Positions 35,937 to 44,400 are shown, counted from the first letter of the stretch. The stretch: DNA of 48,737 nucleotides from Prevotella conceptionensis 9403948 (GCF_000312305.1 NZ_HE999452.1:92786-141522), one strand, 5' to 3'. The notes: generated by a model from the letters alone, not told the origin. Made by a program: numbers and translations.

Positions 35937-36629
35937 TTATCTGGCAAATGCTCGTTTTCTCAGTTGTTCAAACTGGTCCTTCGTAACTTCTTTCGCACGC
36001 TTTGGCTTGGCCACAGGCTGTGAAGACTTGGTGTTAATCGCTGTACACGTATAGATTGCGTGCTTGTCTTCCAAGTCGAGGATAAGCCCAGGGAGTCCAT
36101 AGTACAAGCCAGGGCCGTCTTGCACAGGGATTGACGGACAAAACCATGCTGTTATAGAGTCGCCGATGGTTGCTTTGTAAGCTTCAAGCCCCATTATCTT
36201 TTTCGACTTTGAACTCACTTTCCATTGATAGTGTGGCAAAAGATGTATTATGGAATAGGTCCGTCCAAGCAAGTCTTTCAATTCCGTCGCCCTCATGTCA
36301 ACAAGGCTCTTGTAAACAGACACTTTCTCCTCGCTGTAAGAAGGGTTTACGATGATAATCCTCGGCCCTTCATTTTGAGACAGCTCACCCTCGGAAACGA
36401 TTTGTTCAAAAGACGACATTCTTCCCTTTACAATCAGGCGGAAAGAATCTCGCTTCTCTGCTTGCAAATCATTCAAAAGCCCTTGATAGCTTCGGTTCTC
36501 TTTGGCTTGTTTAATCTTGTTGACAACTTGTTTTCTGGATTTTAAATATACAAAGTACTTAACCTCTATGCTCTGCGCAAAGGTGAGCATAGAAAGAAAC
36601 ATTAAGAATGGCAATAATAATAGTCTCAT
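35937..36629 (-). CDS. GLPGLI family secreted protein
   Basis: This 230-residue protein with a signal peptide (1-19, cut before SIEV) has the family motif G-L-P-G-L-I at residues 178-183, preceded by QDGPGLYY and followed by LDLED. The GLPGLI family is found almost only in Bacteroidota, with no established biochemical role. It lies directly upstream of the outer-membrane barrel gene (3-nt gap) and 133 nt downstream of a small secreted-peptide gene. Two hairpins separate it from that peptide gene. The protein is probably periplasmic and works with the barrel. Confidence 0.9.
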   Translation of the reverse strand: MRLLLLPFLMFLSMLTFAQSIEVKYFVYLKSRKQVVNKIKQAKENRSYQGLLNDLQAEKRDSFRLIVKGRMSSFEQIVSEGELSQNEGPRIIIVNPSYSEEKVSVYKSLVDMRATELKDLLGRTYSIIHLLPHYQWKVSSKSKKIMGLEAYKATIGDSITAWFCPSIPVQDGPGLYYGLPGLILDLEDKHAIYTCTAINTKSSQPVAKPKRAKEVTKDQFEQLRKRAFAR

Positions 36630-36670
36630 ACTCGGTTAAATTGTTACAGTTCATACATGATATGAAAACT

Positions 36671-36747
36671 ATCCTCAAGATATGTTGTTCTTGAAGATAA
36701 AGAAATTGCCCTCTCCACAAACTGAAATGGCTTTTGAAGAGGGCAAT
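36671..36747 (-). terminator. Two hairpins between the peptide gene and the GLPGLI gene
   Basis: Nearest the peptide gene, ATTGCCCTCT (36705-36714 on the plus strand) pairs with AGAGGGCAAT (36738-36747), a perfect 10-bp stem followed on the minus strand by TTTCTTT. The second is ATCCTCAAGA (36671-36680) with TCTTGAAGAT (36689-36698), one mismatch. The first looks like a leaky terminator, giving more peptide mRNA than GLPGLI/barrel mRNA. Confidence 0.6.
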
Positions 36748-36762
36748 AACTTTAAAAAGTCC

Positions 36763-36963
36763 CTACTGAACCTTTATGACAATAATGTCAATAATGACTC
36801 CTTTGTCATCGACAACAAGGATAATGACATCGGGCTTGTCACTTTTGTTTTGAGCGTTGCTGACATTAGGGCTGTTAAGTTCTGGTGTAACTGCAGGAAC
36901 TTCAGCAAACGAAGCAGTAGCAAACCCGAAAACGAGACAACAAGTTGCAATTAACTTCTTCAT
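36763..36963 (-). CDS. Small secreted peptide (66 residues) with hydrophobic C-terminus
   Basis: The peptide has a clear Sec signal (MKKLIATCCLVFGFATASFA, 1-20), a proline/asparagine-rich linker (EVPAVTPELNSPNVSNAQNK) and a terminal strand-forming tract with DVIILVVDDK followed by GVIIDIIVIKVQ. The mature form would be about 46 residues. There is no double-glycine leader, so it is not a classical bacteriocin precursor. It is the first gene downstream of a strong promoter and is followed by hairpins, which suggests high expression. The next genes encode a GLPGLI protein and a large barrel, and a membrane HTH regulator lies upstream. It may be a signal, a toxin or a structural peptide; no family is recognised. 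Confidence 0.72.
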   Translation of the reverse strand: MKKLIATCCLVFGFATASFAEVPAVTPELNSPNVSNAQNKSDKPDVIILVVDDKGVIIDIIVIKVQ

Positions 36964-37116
36964 TTTACTTAAATTTTATGTTAATAATTAAACCGTTAAG
37001 GCTTTGCGGTGTTTACCCCTTTATAACACTGTGGTCTGCTTATCTTTTTTGACTTTAATTGAGGCTAAGAGATGAATGCCATTTATGTATCTCAAAGTGA
37101 AAATTAACTTCGATTG

Positions 37117-37148
37117 CAAAATTAGAATATTAAAAACAAACATGCAAA
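37117..37148 (-). promoter_or_regulatory. Promoter of the small-peptide operon
   Basis: On the minus strand TTTG (37148-37145), a 20-nt spacer and TAATTTTG (37124-37117) give an excellent Bacteroidota promoter. The leader to 36963 would be about 145 nt. The site lies between the regulator gene and the peptide gene, so the regulator may act here. The 292-bp gap holds no other gene. Confidence 0.72.
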
Positions 37149-37255
37149 CAAGTTAGGTCTATTTTTGTATTTTAGGACGTTTAAATAAGTTCCTCTCTAG
37201 CAGTCACTTATTAAATGGAGAGGAAAAGAACAGGTCTATTCCATCGAGACTTTAA

Positions 37256-38737
37256 CTAAAAAACTTCAATAAACTCCCGTAAAGAGACCTTGCCACCGTT
37301 AATTCCCACTTTAATTTTACTAATAAAAAGTTTTTGTTTAATTGATTTTTCGCTGATTCCATATATCAATGCCAATGCTTTTGTTGACATCTTAAGGCGG
37401 ATAAGCATCAAAAGATGTAGGTCTTCAATACCTAAACTTGGAAAGCGATTCAGTAACCTAGTAATGAAGTTATTGTCAACAGCATCCATAAATAGTCTTA
37501 TTTCTTCCCAATCCTCATCCTTAAGTCGAACGTTGTCAGATTTATTGCTCCTCAATCTCTGAATTTTTTCGGCAGTATCTATCCTACTTAAAATAAAATT
37601 GCGCATGTTTGAAAGTTGCAGCTCTTTTTGAAACAGTTTCTCGTTGAGCAATCTTCTCTCTTGACTTTGTTTCCCTAACTTCACCTTAATTTTTACGCAG
37701 ATACTATGCAGTTTGAAACAATGTAAGGCTAAAATTATGGACGCAGCAAAGAAAATGAGTATCAAAACAATCAGCAATGTTAAAACAATCGTACCTCTTT
37801 TTACAACCTTACTCTCGTATTTTGTATCCAAAAATAAATTACAATATAGTTGTTCGCTTTTACATCCAAGAGGATAGGAGAAGAAACTTGCGGAATCAAA
37901 AGACTTCGCATAGCTAAGCCCCTTTGCATCATTACAATGTGGTATGTTGGTTGTATAATACTTATACTCGCGGTTCTCTGTGTGGGCATTGCTCAACAGT
38001 TTGTTACAAGATGTCGGGAAAGCGGCTTTAAGACAAACAGCTGTAAGGTTTAATGTCCAGAATATATGCTTGTACAAACAAAATTTATTCGACAGCCTGG
38101 GATAATGTAAAGACCGGATATAGACTTTACACTGCTTAGTAAAAGTAATCACATCCTTAATAACAATAGGAAATAAAGAAAAACTATTGTTATGGACAAC
38201 GCTTAGGAATTCTTTATGTCCCTTAGCAAACTTAGTCACTTCCACAAACCATTGTTGACAGGCTTGCATAATAAAAATGGAGAGTATCCTCAAGGCGAGA
38301 TTTTTAGTAAATTTGTCTGTCAGTCCATCTGCCACATCGGAAAAATTTTGCAAATTGACTACTGCAGATTCGGTATCAACATTTAACAAACAATGTTTTT
38401 CCAGACAGTATTTATTCAGAGCATAAAGGGTTGCGTCTGTTCCTGCATTATAATATGTGCAAACCGCCTTTGTCAAGAATTTATCACCAGAATCAAGTTC
38501 TTTCATACCTAGAACGATTGATTGAATGAAAGGGCATTCCGCACTATAATTCTTATTTATGTCCTCGCGATGTATATGACTGGGGAAATCTAAGGATTTG
38601 GCAAGATTGGCCAGTATCAATTTATTCGCTAATTCAACCTCATTATTATGATTTTCACCGCAACCTGCAATGAGTAACATAAAATGCAATATAATAGAAA
38701 CATAAAGTTTACAATTCATGTGGCATGTTTTTTGCAA
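37256..38737 (-). CDS. Membrane-anchored HTH transcriptional regulator
   Basis: This 493-residue protein has an N-terminal lipoprotein-like signal (LLIAGC, Cys26; Met7 at 38719 is an alternative start), a cysteine-rich extracytoplasmic part up to about residue 310, and one transmembrane helix (about 315-340). A coiled-coil-like segment (350-395) and a C-terminal helix-turn-helix follow: FPSLGIEDLHLLMLIRLKMS, then ALALIYGISEKSIKQKLF. This is the LuxR-like HTH found at the end of many Bacteroidota one-component membrane regulators, normally with TPR repeats outside; here the sensor part shows no clear TPR and is unusually rich in Cys. It probably senses an envelope or extracellular signal and controls the peptide operon directly downstream. 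Confidence 0.75.
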   Translation of the reverse strand: MQKTCHMNCKLYVSIILHFMLLIAGCGENHNNEVELANKLILANLAKSLDFPSHIHREDINKNYSAECPFIQSIVLGMKELDSGDKFLTKAVCTYYNAGTDATLYALNKYCLEKHCLLNVDTESAVVNLQNFSDVADGLTDKFTKNLALRILSIFIMQACQQWFVEVTKFAKGHKEFLSVVHNNSFSLFPIVIKDVITFTKQCKVYIRSLHYPRLSNKFCLYKHIFWTLNLTAVCLKAAFPTSCNKLLSNAHTENREYKYYTTNIPHCNDAKGLSYAKSFDSASFFSYPLGCKSEQLYCNLFLDTKYESKVVKRGTIVLTLLIVLILIFFAASIILALHCFKLHSICVKIKVKLGKQSQERRLLNEKLFQKELQLSNMRNFILSRIDTAEKIQRLRSNKSDNVRLKDEDWEEIRLFMDAVDNNFITRLLNRFPSLGIEDLHLLMLIRLKMSTKALALIYGISEKSIKQKLFISKIKVGINGGKVSLREFIEVF

Positions 38738-38963
38738 AAATAATCAATTCTTCTCAAATACCAAAACTTCAACATCATATCTAACATTCTTCTGGCATAT
38801 GGAGTAATGAAGTGTATTTAATCGTATTTATTGCATACTGTATTAATCCAAAACAAGGCTTTGGTGAACTGAAAGCAGATGGGATTTTATATAGTGAATC
38901 AGCATGTGTAAGAATTTACTACTCATGTCACTAAAGCTATCGTGACTTTTCACTCTTTCTTAT
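38738..38963. other. AT-rich upstream region of the regulator
   Basis: 226 bp with no gene and no clear TAnnTTTG box on the minus strand. The rest of the 860-bp gap to the lipoprotein gene at 39598 is insertion-sequence debris, described next. Confidence 0.35.
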
Positions 38964-39412
38964 TGAAGTCGTCTTGACTTTTAATCTCTAAATTGAGAGA
39001 AGTTTATTGTCTTTGTGATGTTAAACCAAGATAAACACTCCTCTCATGTACGAAGTACTGGACAAAGATACAATAAAATTCGAAATTTTACCCCCTCTTA
39101 TCTGTGGCAAAACGTGGTTTCGTTACGAAAAGTACACCTCGTAGAGGTCATTCAGGGCATTCTCTATAAGCTGAAGACTGGCTGCCAAAGGCACATGATA
39201 CCTGTTTCATTTATCTTCATCGGGACAGCACAGCCTTACAAAACCGTGTATGAGCATTTCCGCAAGTGGTCAAAGAACGGTGAATGGGAGAAGGTGTGGG
39301 CATAGTTTTGGAGCGTAACAGGTGTTGCTTGGATATGTCCAGCGAGGATTTGGACGGCAGTCACACCACGGCCCTTCGTGTTGGGGAATGCTCTGGCTAT
39401 CAAAGCAACATT
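38964..39412 (+). mobile_element. IS5-type insertion sequence remnant, several frameshifts
   Basis: The left end TGAAGTCGTCTTGACTTTT (38964-38982) matches the other copies. The transposase begins at 39046 (MYEVLDKDTIKFEILPPLIC). It shifts frame to HLVEVIQGILYKLKTGCQ and KTVYEHFRKWSKNGEWEKVW, then shifts again to IVLERNRCCLDMSSEDLDGS and TTALRVGECSGYQ. The right end is missing and the sequence to about 39500 is unidentified. This is the longest transposase remnant in the window and shows the IS5-like HFRKW and DGSHT motifs. Confidence 0.75.
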
Positions 39413-39561
39413 GAATGTTGCATATCAAGGCTGTCCGTAAACTCTGAGTTTAGAACTTTGTACTTGTGTTGTAAAGCGAACAACCGTTTGTTGCTCTCCT
39501 AAAACATTGTTAGATAATGGAAAATAGCGTTGAAAGGGCGTTGTTCTAAATAGATAATTCG

Positions 39562-39569
39562 TATCTTTG
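39562..39569 (+). promoter_or_regulatory. -7 box for the small lipoprotein gene
   Basis: TATCTTTG matches TAnnTTTG, 28 nt before the start codon at 39598. A weak -33 (TTG at 39541-39543) lies upstream. Confidence 0.55.
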
Positions 39570-39597
39570 TGCTATAAATTAACAGGATAGCGAACAG

Positions 39598-39984
39598 ATG
39601 AAGAAACTATTTTACTTTTTCGTGGCATTGCTTGTTGTGGGCTGTTCGATGGGGCCAGACCCTGGCGAGGTTGCTGCACAAGCGGCCAAGGAATATTACA
39701 TGCAGCTATTGGCAGGCAAATACGAACATTATGTGGATGGGTTTTATCGGCCAGACAGCATTCCGCCAAGCTATCGCCGACAGTTGATAGACAACGCTAA
39801 GATGTTTGTGGGACAACAAAAAGCCGAACGGCGCGGTATTCTTGACGTGCGTGTGGTAAATGGCGTGGCCGATACGGCCAAGCGTTCGGCCAATGTGTTC
39901 CTGCTTTTTGCCTATGGCGACAGCACTAGCGAAGAGGTTGTTGTGCCTATGGTGCTACATCGGGGCGTGTGGTATATGCGCTAA
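39598..39984 (+). CDS. Small lipoprotein, DUF4878-like outline
   Basis: This 128-residue protein has a lipoprotein signal (MKKLFYFFVALLVVGC, Cys16). The mature part, starting SMGPDPGEVAAQAAKEYY, with YEHYVDGFYRPDSIPPSYRR in the middle and a C-terminal beta region EEVVVPMVLHRGVWYMR, has the shape of small NTF2/cystatin-like lipoproteins of the DUF4878 type, which are common in Prevotella. It has its own promoter-like box and no partner gene on the same strand. It ends 134 nt before the convergent MlaF-like gene. The function is unknown. Confidence 0.72.
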   Translation: MKKLFYFFVALLVVGCSMGPDPGEVAAQAAKEYYMQLLAGKYEHYVDGFYRPDSIPPSYRRQLIDNAKMFVGQQKAERRGILDVRVVNGVADTAKRSANVFLLFAYGDSTSEEVVVPMVLHRGVWYMR

Positions 39985-40118
39985 TGTTGCCCCGATTGGT
40001 TTTGGCGCATTGCCGAGAGTTGGGCGTGAGTAATAGATAAAACGCATGCTGTGTTGAGGCATGTGGCATGCTGCTAGATTTGCGCAAGCAACCCACTTGG
40101 TGCACAGAATGAAATGAA

Positions 40119-40904
40119 TTATTTGCTAGCGGTGATGTTTGCCTCTTCGCGTTCTTCCACCTCTTTCACCTTTCTGAACAGGTCGGAGGCAAACACTAGG
40201 TCGTTTAGCTTTTGGTTTTTACTGCTCATCACATCGTCTTTCGTTCCCTGCCATTCTTTCTTACCTTTATAGATAAAGCAGATGTTTTCGCCAATGCCCA
40301 TCACAGAGTTCATGTCGTGGGTGTTGATGATGGTGGTCATGCCAAACTCTTTGGTGATGCTCGACAGCAATTCGTCTATCACGAGCGAAGTTTTGGGATC
40401 GAGTCCAGAGTTCGGCTCGTCGCAAAACAAGTATTTGGGGTTTAGCACAATGGCCCTTGCAATGGCCACGCGCTTTTGCATTCCGCCCGATATTTCGCCA
40501 GGAAACTTGTCTTGTGCGTCGGTAAGGTTAACGCGGGCAAGACACTCTTGCGCGCGTTTTGTTCGTTCGCGCAGGTTCATCGTGGAGAACATGTCGAGTG
40601 GAAACATCACGTTTTCGAGCACCGAAAGCGAGTCGAACAAGGCCGCACTTTGGAAAATCATGCCCATTTCGCGGCGCATGTGCACCTTTTCGCGTTTCGA
40701 CATCGTAACGAAGTTGCGCCCATCGTATAGAATCTCGCCCGAAGTGGGTTCGAGCAAGCCAACGATGTTCTTCATCAAGACGGTCTTTCCCGAACCGCTT
40801 TGTCCGATGATAAGGTTGGTTTTGCCTGTCTCGAATACGCAATCTATACCTTTGAGAACGGTCTTGTCCTCGAAAGATTTGGTCAGTTTCTTTACTTCAA
40901 TCAT
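40119..40904 (-). CDS. mlaF: ABC transporter ATP-binding protein, MlaF-like
   Basis: This 261-residue ATPase has Walker A GQSGSGKT (34-41), the signature SGGMQ (139-143), Walker B YLFCDEP (158-164) and H-loop His197. MlaF-type ATPases power retrograde or anterograde phospholipid transport between the two membranes together with MlaE. The gene lies 154 nt downstream of the MlaE-like permease gene on the same strand. The usual MlaD (MCE) protein is not in the window, but may be elsewhere, as in many Bacteroidota. It acts on the cytoplasmic face of the inner membrane. Confidence 0.88.
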   Translation of the reverse strand: MIEVKKLTKSFEDKTVLKGIDCVFETGKTNLIIGQSGSGKTVLMKNIVGLLEPTSGEILYDGRNFVTMSKREKVHMRREMGMIFQSAALFDSLSVLENVMFPLDMFSTMNLRERTKRAQECLARVNLTDAQDKFPGEISGGMQKRVAIARAIVLNPKYLFCDEPNSGLDPKTSLVIDELLSSITKEFGMTTIINTHDMNSVMGIGENICFIYKGKKEWQGTKDDVMSSKNQKLNDLVFASDLFRKVKEVEEREEANITASK

Positions 40905-41058
40905 TGTTTTTGCTTTTTAAGGGTTGGCCTTCGGGTTTGTTTTTCGCCGTTTCGTGGCCATCCGTTGCCCATTGGGGCGGGCTTTTCCCTCTCGTTTTAC
41001 GAGACCTAAAAACGTTTCCATCTTATTGTGGATTACAGGTTGTGTAGCATGGCTAAGT

Positions 41059-41805
41059 TTAGCTGAGCATTTGTGTAAGGAACACATCCGAGAACAGAAT
41101 GAGCACCGAACTGCTTACAACGGCATCTGTGCTGGCCTTTCCTACCTCTACCGAACCGCCTTCAACCGTGTAGCCGAAGTACGACGACACACTGGCGATG
41201 ATGTAGGCGAAGAACAAACTCTTGACGATACTCATCCACATGAACCAGGGTTTGAACGCATGTTGTATGCCAAGGGTGAGGTCGTCGGGGGTGAGGATGT
41301 GCCCAATGTAGGCCGTGGCGTAGGCTCCGAGGATGCCCATGGCCGAACTGAATATCACAAGAAACGGCATGATGGTTACCAATCCTAGTATCTTGGGCAA
41401 TATCAGGTACGAGGCCGAGTTAACGCCCATGATGTCGAGTGCGTCTATCTGTTGGGTAACGCGCATCGTTCCAAGTTCGGAGGCGATGTTCGAACCCACC
41501 TTTCCGGCCAAGATAAGGCACATGATGCTTGATGAAAATTCGAGCAACATAATCTCGCGCGTGGTATAACCCGACACCCAACGGGGCATCCAGGGGCTTT
41601 GGATGTTCAGTTTCATCTGTATGCAGATAACTGCTCCGATGAAGAAAGAGATGAGCAGCACAATGCCCACCGAGTCGACGCCAAGCTGTGACATCTCCTT
41701 AACGTAGCGCTTAAAGAACATCCGCATGCGTTCGGGGCGCGAAAAAGAGCGGCCCATCAATATGAGGTATTGCCCAAGTGTGTTGAGATAGTTGAGTATC
41801 AACAT
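41059..41805 (-). CDS. mlaE: MlaE-family phospholipid ABC transporter permease
   Basis: This 248-residue inner-membrane permease has five or so hydrophobic segments. Conserved MlaE features are GVDSVGIVLLISFFIGAVIC, LAGKVGSNIASELGTMRV and TQQIDALDIMGVN, the last being the family's typical EQIDAL loop. It forms the membrane part of a lipid transporter with the MlaF-like ATPase. It is the upstream gene of the pair and is divergent from lptB, with 324 bp between them. Confidence 0.9.
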   Translation of the reverse strand: MLILNYLNTLGQYLILMGRSFSRPERMRMFFKRYVKEMSQLGVDSVGIVLLISFFIGAVICIQMKLNIQSPWMPRWVSGYTTREIMLLEFSSSIMCLILAGKVGSNIASELGTMRVTQQIDALDIMGVNSASYLILPKILGLVTIMPFLVIFSSAMGILGAYATAYIGHILTPDDLTLGIQHAFKPWFMWMSIVKSLFFAYIIASVSSYFGYTVEGGSVEVGKASTDAVVSSSVLILFSDVFLTQMLS

Positions 41806-41911
41806 TTTTATCCTATATATAATATTGTGTAAGCCTTTCGATTACTCTCCGTTTGTCGGCAGGCAAGGTTTAAGCTCTTTTGTCGTTTGGCATGTTGTCG
41901 GCTGCAAAAGC

Positions 41912-42020
41912 TTGTTTTCTCGTTGCCCAGTGCCGCCTAACTTATGCAAAGTTAGTGCCAGTGAGCGCAATGAAAATTTGTTTTTCTGATTGCCGAACGC
42001 CGCCTAACTTATGCAAAAGT
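41912..42020. repeat. 42-bp direct repeat in the divergent mlaE-lptB promoter region
   Basis: Two copies of about 42 bp (41912-41953 and 41978-42020) share GCCGCCTAACTTATGCAAA and the preceding TTGTTTT/CTGATTGCC or CGTTGCC stretch. On the minus strand each copy contains CAAAGTTA- or CAAAAGTA-type boxes (TAACTTTG at 41954-41947 for mlaE, exact TAnnTTTG). The duplicate may add a second promoter or a regulator site. The rest of the 324-bp region has no gene. Confidence 0.6.
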
Positions 42021-42086
42021 ACGCAAATTATGATAGAAACAGCCATCTTGCGCGCGCTTTTTATTTCTTGTTTCCACTTTTATGCC

Positions 42087-42094
42087 TACCTTTG
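42087..42094 (+). promoter_or_regulatory. -7 box for lptB
   Basis: TACCTTTG matches TAnnTTTG, 36 nt before the start at 42130. Confidence 0.5.
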
Positions 42095-42129
42095 CACCAA
42101 GGTTTTAATTTCAGAATATAAGGAAAGAT

Positions 42130-42957
42130 ATGTCTATGAATGATTTTCAATTCAACAACCAGAACCACGAAGATACCCACATGGAACTGCGTGCCGAAGG
42201 ACTTGTGAAACGTTATGGCAAGCGAACGGTGGTGAACGATGTTTCTATCAACGTTCGCCAGGGGGAGATTGTGGGACTGCTTGGGCCTAACGGGGCAGGT
42301 AAAACAACCTCGTTCTATATGACTACGGGCTTGGTGATACCCAACGACGGGCATATCTTTATCGACAACACCGAGATTACCGACTTCCCCGTGTACAAAC
42401 GTGCGCGTGCCGGCATTGGCTATCTGCCGCAAGAGGCCAGTGTGTTTAGAAAATTAAGCGTGGAAGACAATATCATGGCCGTGTTGGAGCTGACGGGAAA
42501 GCCGCGCCAATATCAGCTAGATAAGCTTGAAAGCCTTATTCGCGAGTTTCGTTTGGGGAAGGTGAGAAAGAACAAGGGCGACCAATTGTCGGGTGGAGAA
42601 CGTCGGCGTACGGAGATTGCACGGTGTTTGGCCATCGACCCGAAGTTTATTATGCTCGATGAACCCTTCGCTGGCGTTGACCCCATTGCCGTTGAAGATA
42701 TTCAGCACATCGTTTGGCAGTTGAAGTATCGCAACATCGGCATCCTTATAACCGACCATAATGTGCAAGAAACGCTTACCATTACAGACAGGGCTTACCT
42801 GTTGTTCGAGGGTAGGATACTATTCCAAGGCGCGCCCGAAGAGCTGGCTGAGAATAAAATCGTACGCGAGAAGTATCTGAGCAATAGCTTTGTGTTGCGT
42901 AAAAAGGATTTTCAAACGCTGGACGAGGAACGTCGCGCACGCGAGGGCGGACATTGA
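42130..42957 (+). CDS. lptB: LptB, ATPase of the lipopolysaccharide export ABC transporter
   Basis: This 275-residue ATPase has Walker [10 protein letters not shown] (52-60), the signature LSGGE (153-157), Walker B FIMLDEP (173-179) and His210. The core starts at [18 protein letters not shown] (residue 18), the usual LptB N-terminus. The first 17 residues are an extra, Asn/Gln-rich extension, so translation may also start at 42181. LptB powers extraction of LPS by LptFGC from the inner membrane. It is monocistronic here, and the tRNA gene follows. Confidence 0.93.
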   Translation: MSMNDFQFNNQNHEDTHMELRAEGLVKRYGKRTVVNDVSINVRQGEIVGLLGPNGAGKTTSFYMTTGLVIPNDGHIFIDNTEITDFPVYKRARAGIGYLPQEASVFRKLSVEDNIMAVLELTGKPRQYQLDKLESLIREFRLGKVRKNKGDQLSGGERRRTEIARCLAIDPKFIMLDEPFAGVDPIAVEDIQHIVWQLKYRNIGILITDHNVQETLTITDRAYLLFEGRILFQGAPEELAENKIVREKYLSNSFVLRKKDFQTLDEERRAREGGH

Positions 42958-43115
42958 AGTGTGGGGCGTGGCGCGTTGTTGGTGGAGTGGAAGTTGGGCT
43001 TTGTCTCAACGCTCACTATTCTTACTTTTGCGAGCGTTTATGGTCGTTGCTTAGCAAGGAAAGATGCTATTCTGTTAACAGTTCTATTCTTTTTCGCTAA
43101 AAAGTTCGCAGAAAG

Positions 43116-43147
43116 TTTGTGTGTTTCCAGATAAATGTGTACCTTTG
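43116..43147 (+). promoter_or_regulatory. Promoter of the initiator tRNA gene
   Basis: TTTG (43116-43119), a 20-nt spacer and TACCTTTG (43140-43147) match the Bacteroidota consensus exactly, 37 nt before the mature tRNA. Confidence 0.75.
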
Positions 43148-43183
43148 CACTCGCAAATCAGAAATGAGGCGCAAAATAAACAT

Positions 43184-43256
43184 CGCGGAGTGGAGCAGTT
43201 GGTAGCTCGCCAGGCTCATAACCTGGAGGTCACATGTTCGAGTCGTGTCTCCGCAA
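43184..43256 (+). tRNA. Initiator tRNA-Met (CAU)
   Basis: A 73-nt cloverleaf without encoded CCA. The acceptor stem CGCGGAG/CTCCGCA has the C1:A72 mismatch that defines the initiator. The anticodon loop is CTCATAA (CAU). The D arm is GAGCAGTTGGTAGCTC and the T loop TTCGAGT. The anticodon stem CCAGG/CCTGG has A29:U41 instead of the classical third G:C pair. Confidence 0.93.
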
Positions 43257-43263
43257 CTATATT

Positions 43264-43298
43264 AAAGAGGTGTAAGGAAATTCCTTACACCTCTTTTT
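43264..43298. terminator. Terminator after the tRNA, probably bidirectional
   Basis: AAAGAGGTGTAAGG pairs with CCTTACACCTCTTT and is followed by T residues. It lies at the stop of a small minus-strand ORF, so it may serve both directions. Confidence 0.88.
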
Positions 43299-43599
43299 AT
43301 TTTGTTGTTGTGCAGCTGTTGTTGGTAAGTCGTTCCGTTTGGGCGGATGTTTGTTTAACCCAATTGGTTATTAAGAAACTTGTTTCTTTTTGCAGGAAAA
43401 GCACGGTATGCTTGCAAATGGTTAGTTCTCCATTAGTGTCCCTGTCGATTACGGAAGTCGTTTCGTTACACTTTATTTCCAAAAGCTCTAACAATCGATT
43501 TGGGTTCGTCTGCTTGATGATTCCTTTTAGGCTCTGTGGAAACTTGACGGAGGTTGGCTCGTTGGGCAGCTTGCTCGCCAGTATCTTTTTCGTAAACAT
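43297..43599 (-). CDS. Small hypothetical protein
   Basis: A 100-codon minus-strand ORF ends at the bidirectional terminator behind the tRNA. The sequence is not low-complexity: it includes KLPNEPTSVKFPQSLKGIIK and NRLLELLEIKCNETTSVIDR followed by DTNGELTICKHTVLFL, which reads as a folded domain. I do not recognise a family. It has no signal peptide and no obvious promoter upstream. The opposite strand also has a long open frame, but that one runs through the tRNA and is rejected. Support for this being real comes from composition and the terminator at its stop. Confidence 0.42.
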   Translation of the reverse strand: MFTKKILASKLPNEPTSVKFPQSLKGIIKQTNPNRLLELLEIKCNETTSVIDRDTNGELTICKHTVLFLQKETSFLITNWVKQTSAQTERLTNNSCTTTK

Positions 43600-43717
43600 G
43601 CGAAGTTTTTGTCTTGTCGGCTCGTCAACTTGGAGTGTTAGGGTTTCAGAGATTCATGAGTGCATAGCTTGGCTAACTCAAGACCTCATAACCTAAAAAG
43701 CTCACAGTTTCATCAAC
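43600..43717. other. Filler between the small ORF and repeat element 3
   Basis: AACTC-rich simple sequence with one octamer fragment. No gene is seen. Confidence 0.3.
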
Positions 43718-44400
43718 TCAAAAACTTAAATTGATATTTTTATTTTACAATATCGCTCTAATTTTCGCTCCGTTCTAGCGAAAATTCAGGCTGAAAAGTT
43801 AGTAAAAAACCGCTTTTTATACCCTTTCGCACCTTTGGCATTGTCAATTTTTACGCCCAGAACTTGCGTTTTGCACCATTTTGCCTTTCTAGTTTGGTGG
43901 CCACCTCGTATTTTTTCAAGCCCATTTTCCTGCTTTTAGCCCATAAAACCCCACTTTTTAACGACTATTTTGCCCTTTTCAGACATGTTTTTCATGGCTC
44001 TAAAAGGTTTTGTTTATACCATTACGGCGTATATTTATGCCTTTTGCCTCGCATTTAGCAGCATCTTACCCTGCGTTTTGCACCATTTTACCTTGCGTTT
44101 AGCACCATTTTACCTTGCGTTTAGCACCAAAATACACTGCATTTTGCACCAAAACGCACTGCGTTTTGCGGCATATTGCACTGCGTTTAGCAGCATATTG
44201 CACTATATTTTGCCGCAAATAGCCCCAAAAGGGGCGCTAATGGCGGCCTTTTGGAATTAATATTCATTTTGCCGCATTCACTGGCTAACCCCCTTTTGCA
44301 TCAAAACAAACCTTCGCGAGAATCGATTTTTTACGACAGGGTGAGCGGTTGGTGGACAAAAGGGGCACTCATAATGTTAAAATTTTTGCTGAAAACCGGA
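43718..44400. repeat. Dispersed noncoding element, copy 3, with eight 22-nt tandem repeats
   Basis: The element begins ACTCAAAAACTTAAATTG like copy 2 and shares TCTAGCGAAAATTCAGG and the TTTTTAACGACTATTTTGCC tract (about 43955-43974). The eight units lie at 44051-44226 and begin GCRTTT(A/T)GCACC or similar; the first ones end in CATTTTACCTT and later ones in AAACGCACT or ATATTGCACT. The end has GCGAGAATCGATTTTTTACG (about 44314-44333) and CACTCATAATGTTAAA. It lies after a tRNA gene, but no integrase or attachment repeat is seen. Confidence 0.8.

Noticed and set aside
43121..43696. Plus-strand ORF of 191 codons
   Set aside because: It runs through the initiator tRNA, its promoter and its terminator, so it cannot be a real gene.
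43970..44260. Plus-strand ORF of 96 codons over repeat element 3
   Set aside because: It is produced by the 22-nt repeats, whose period is not a multiple of three, and is not kept in the other two copies.
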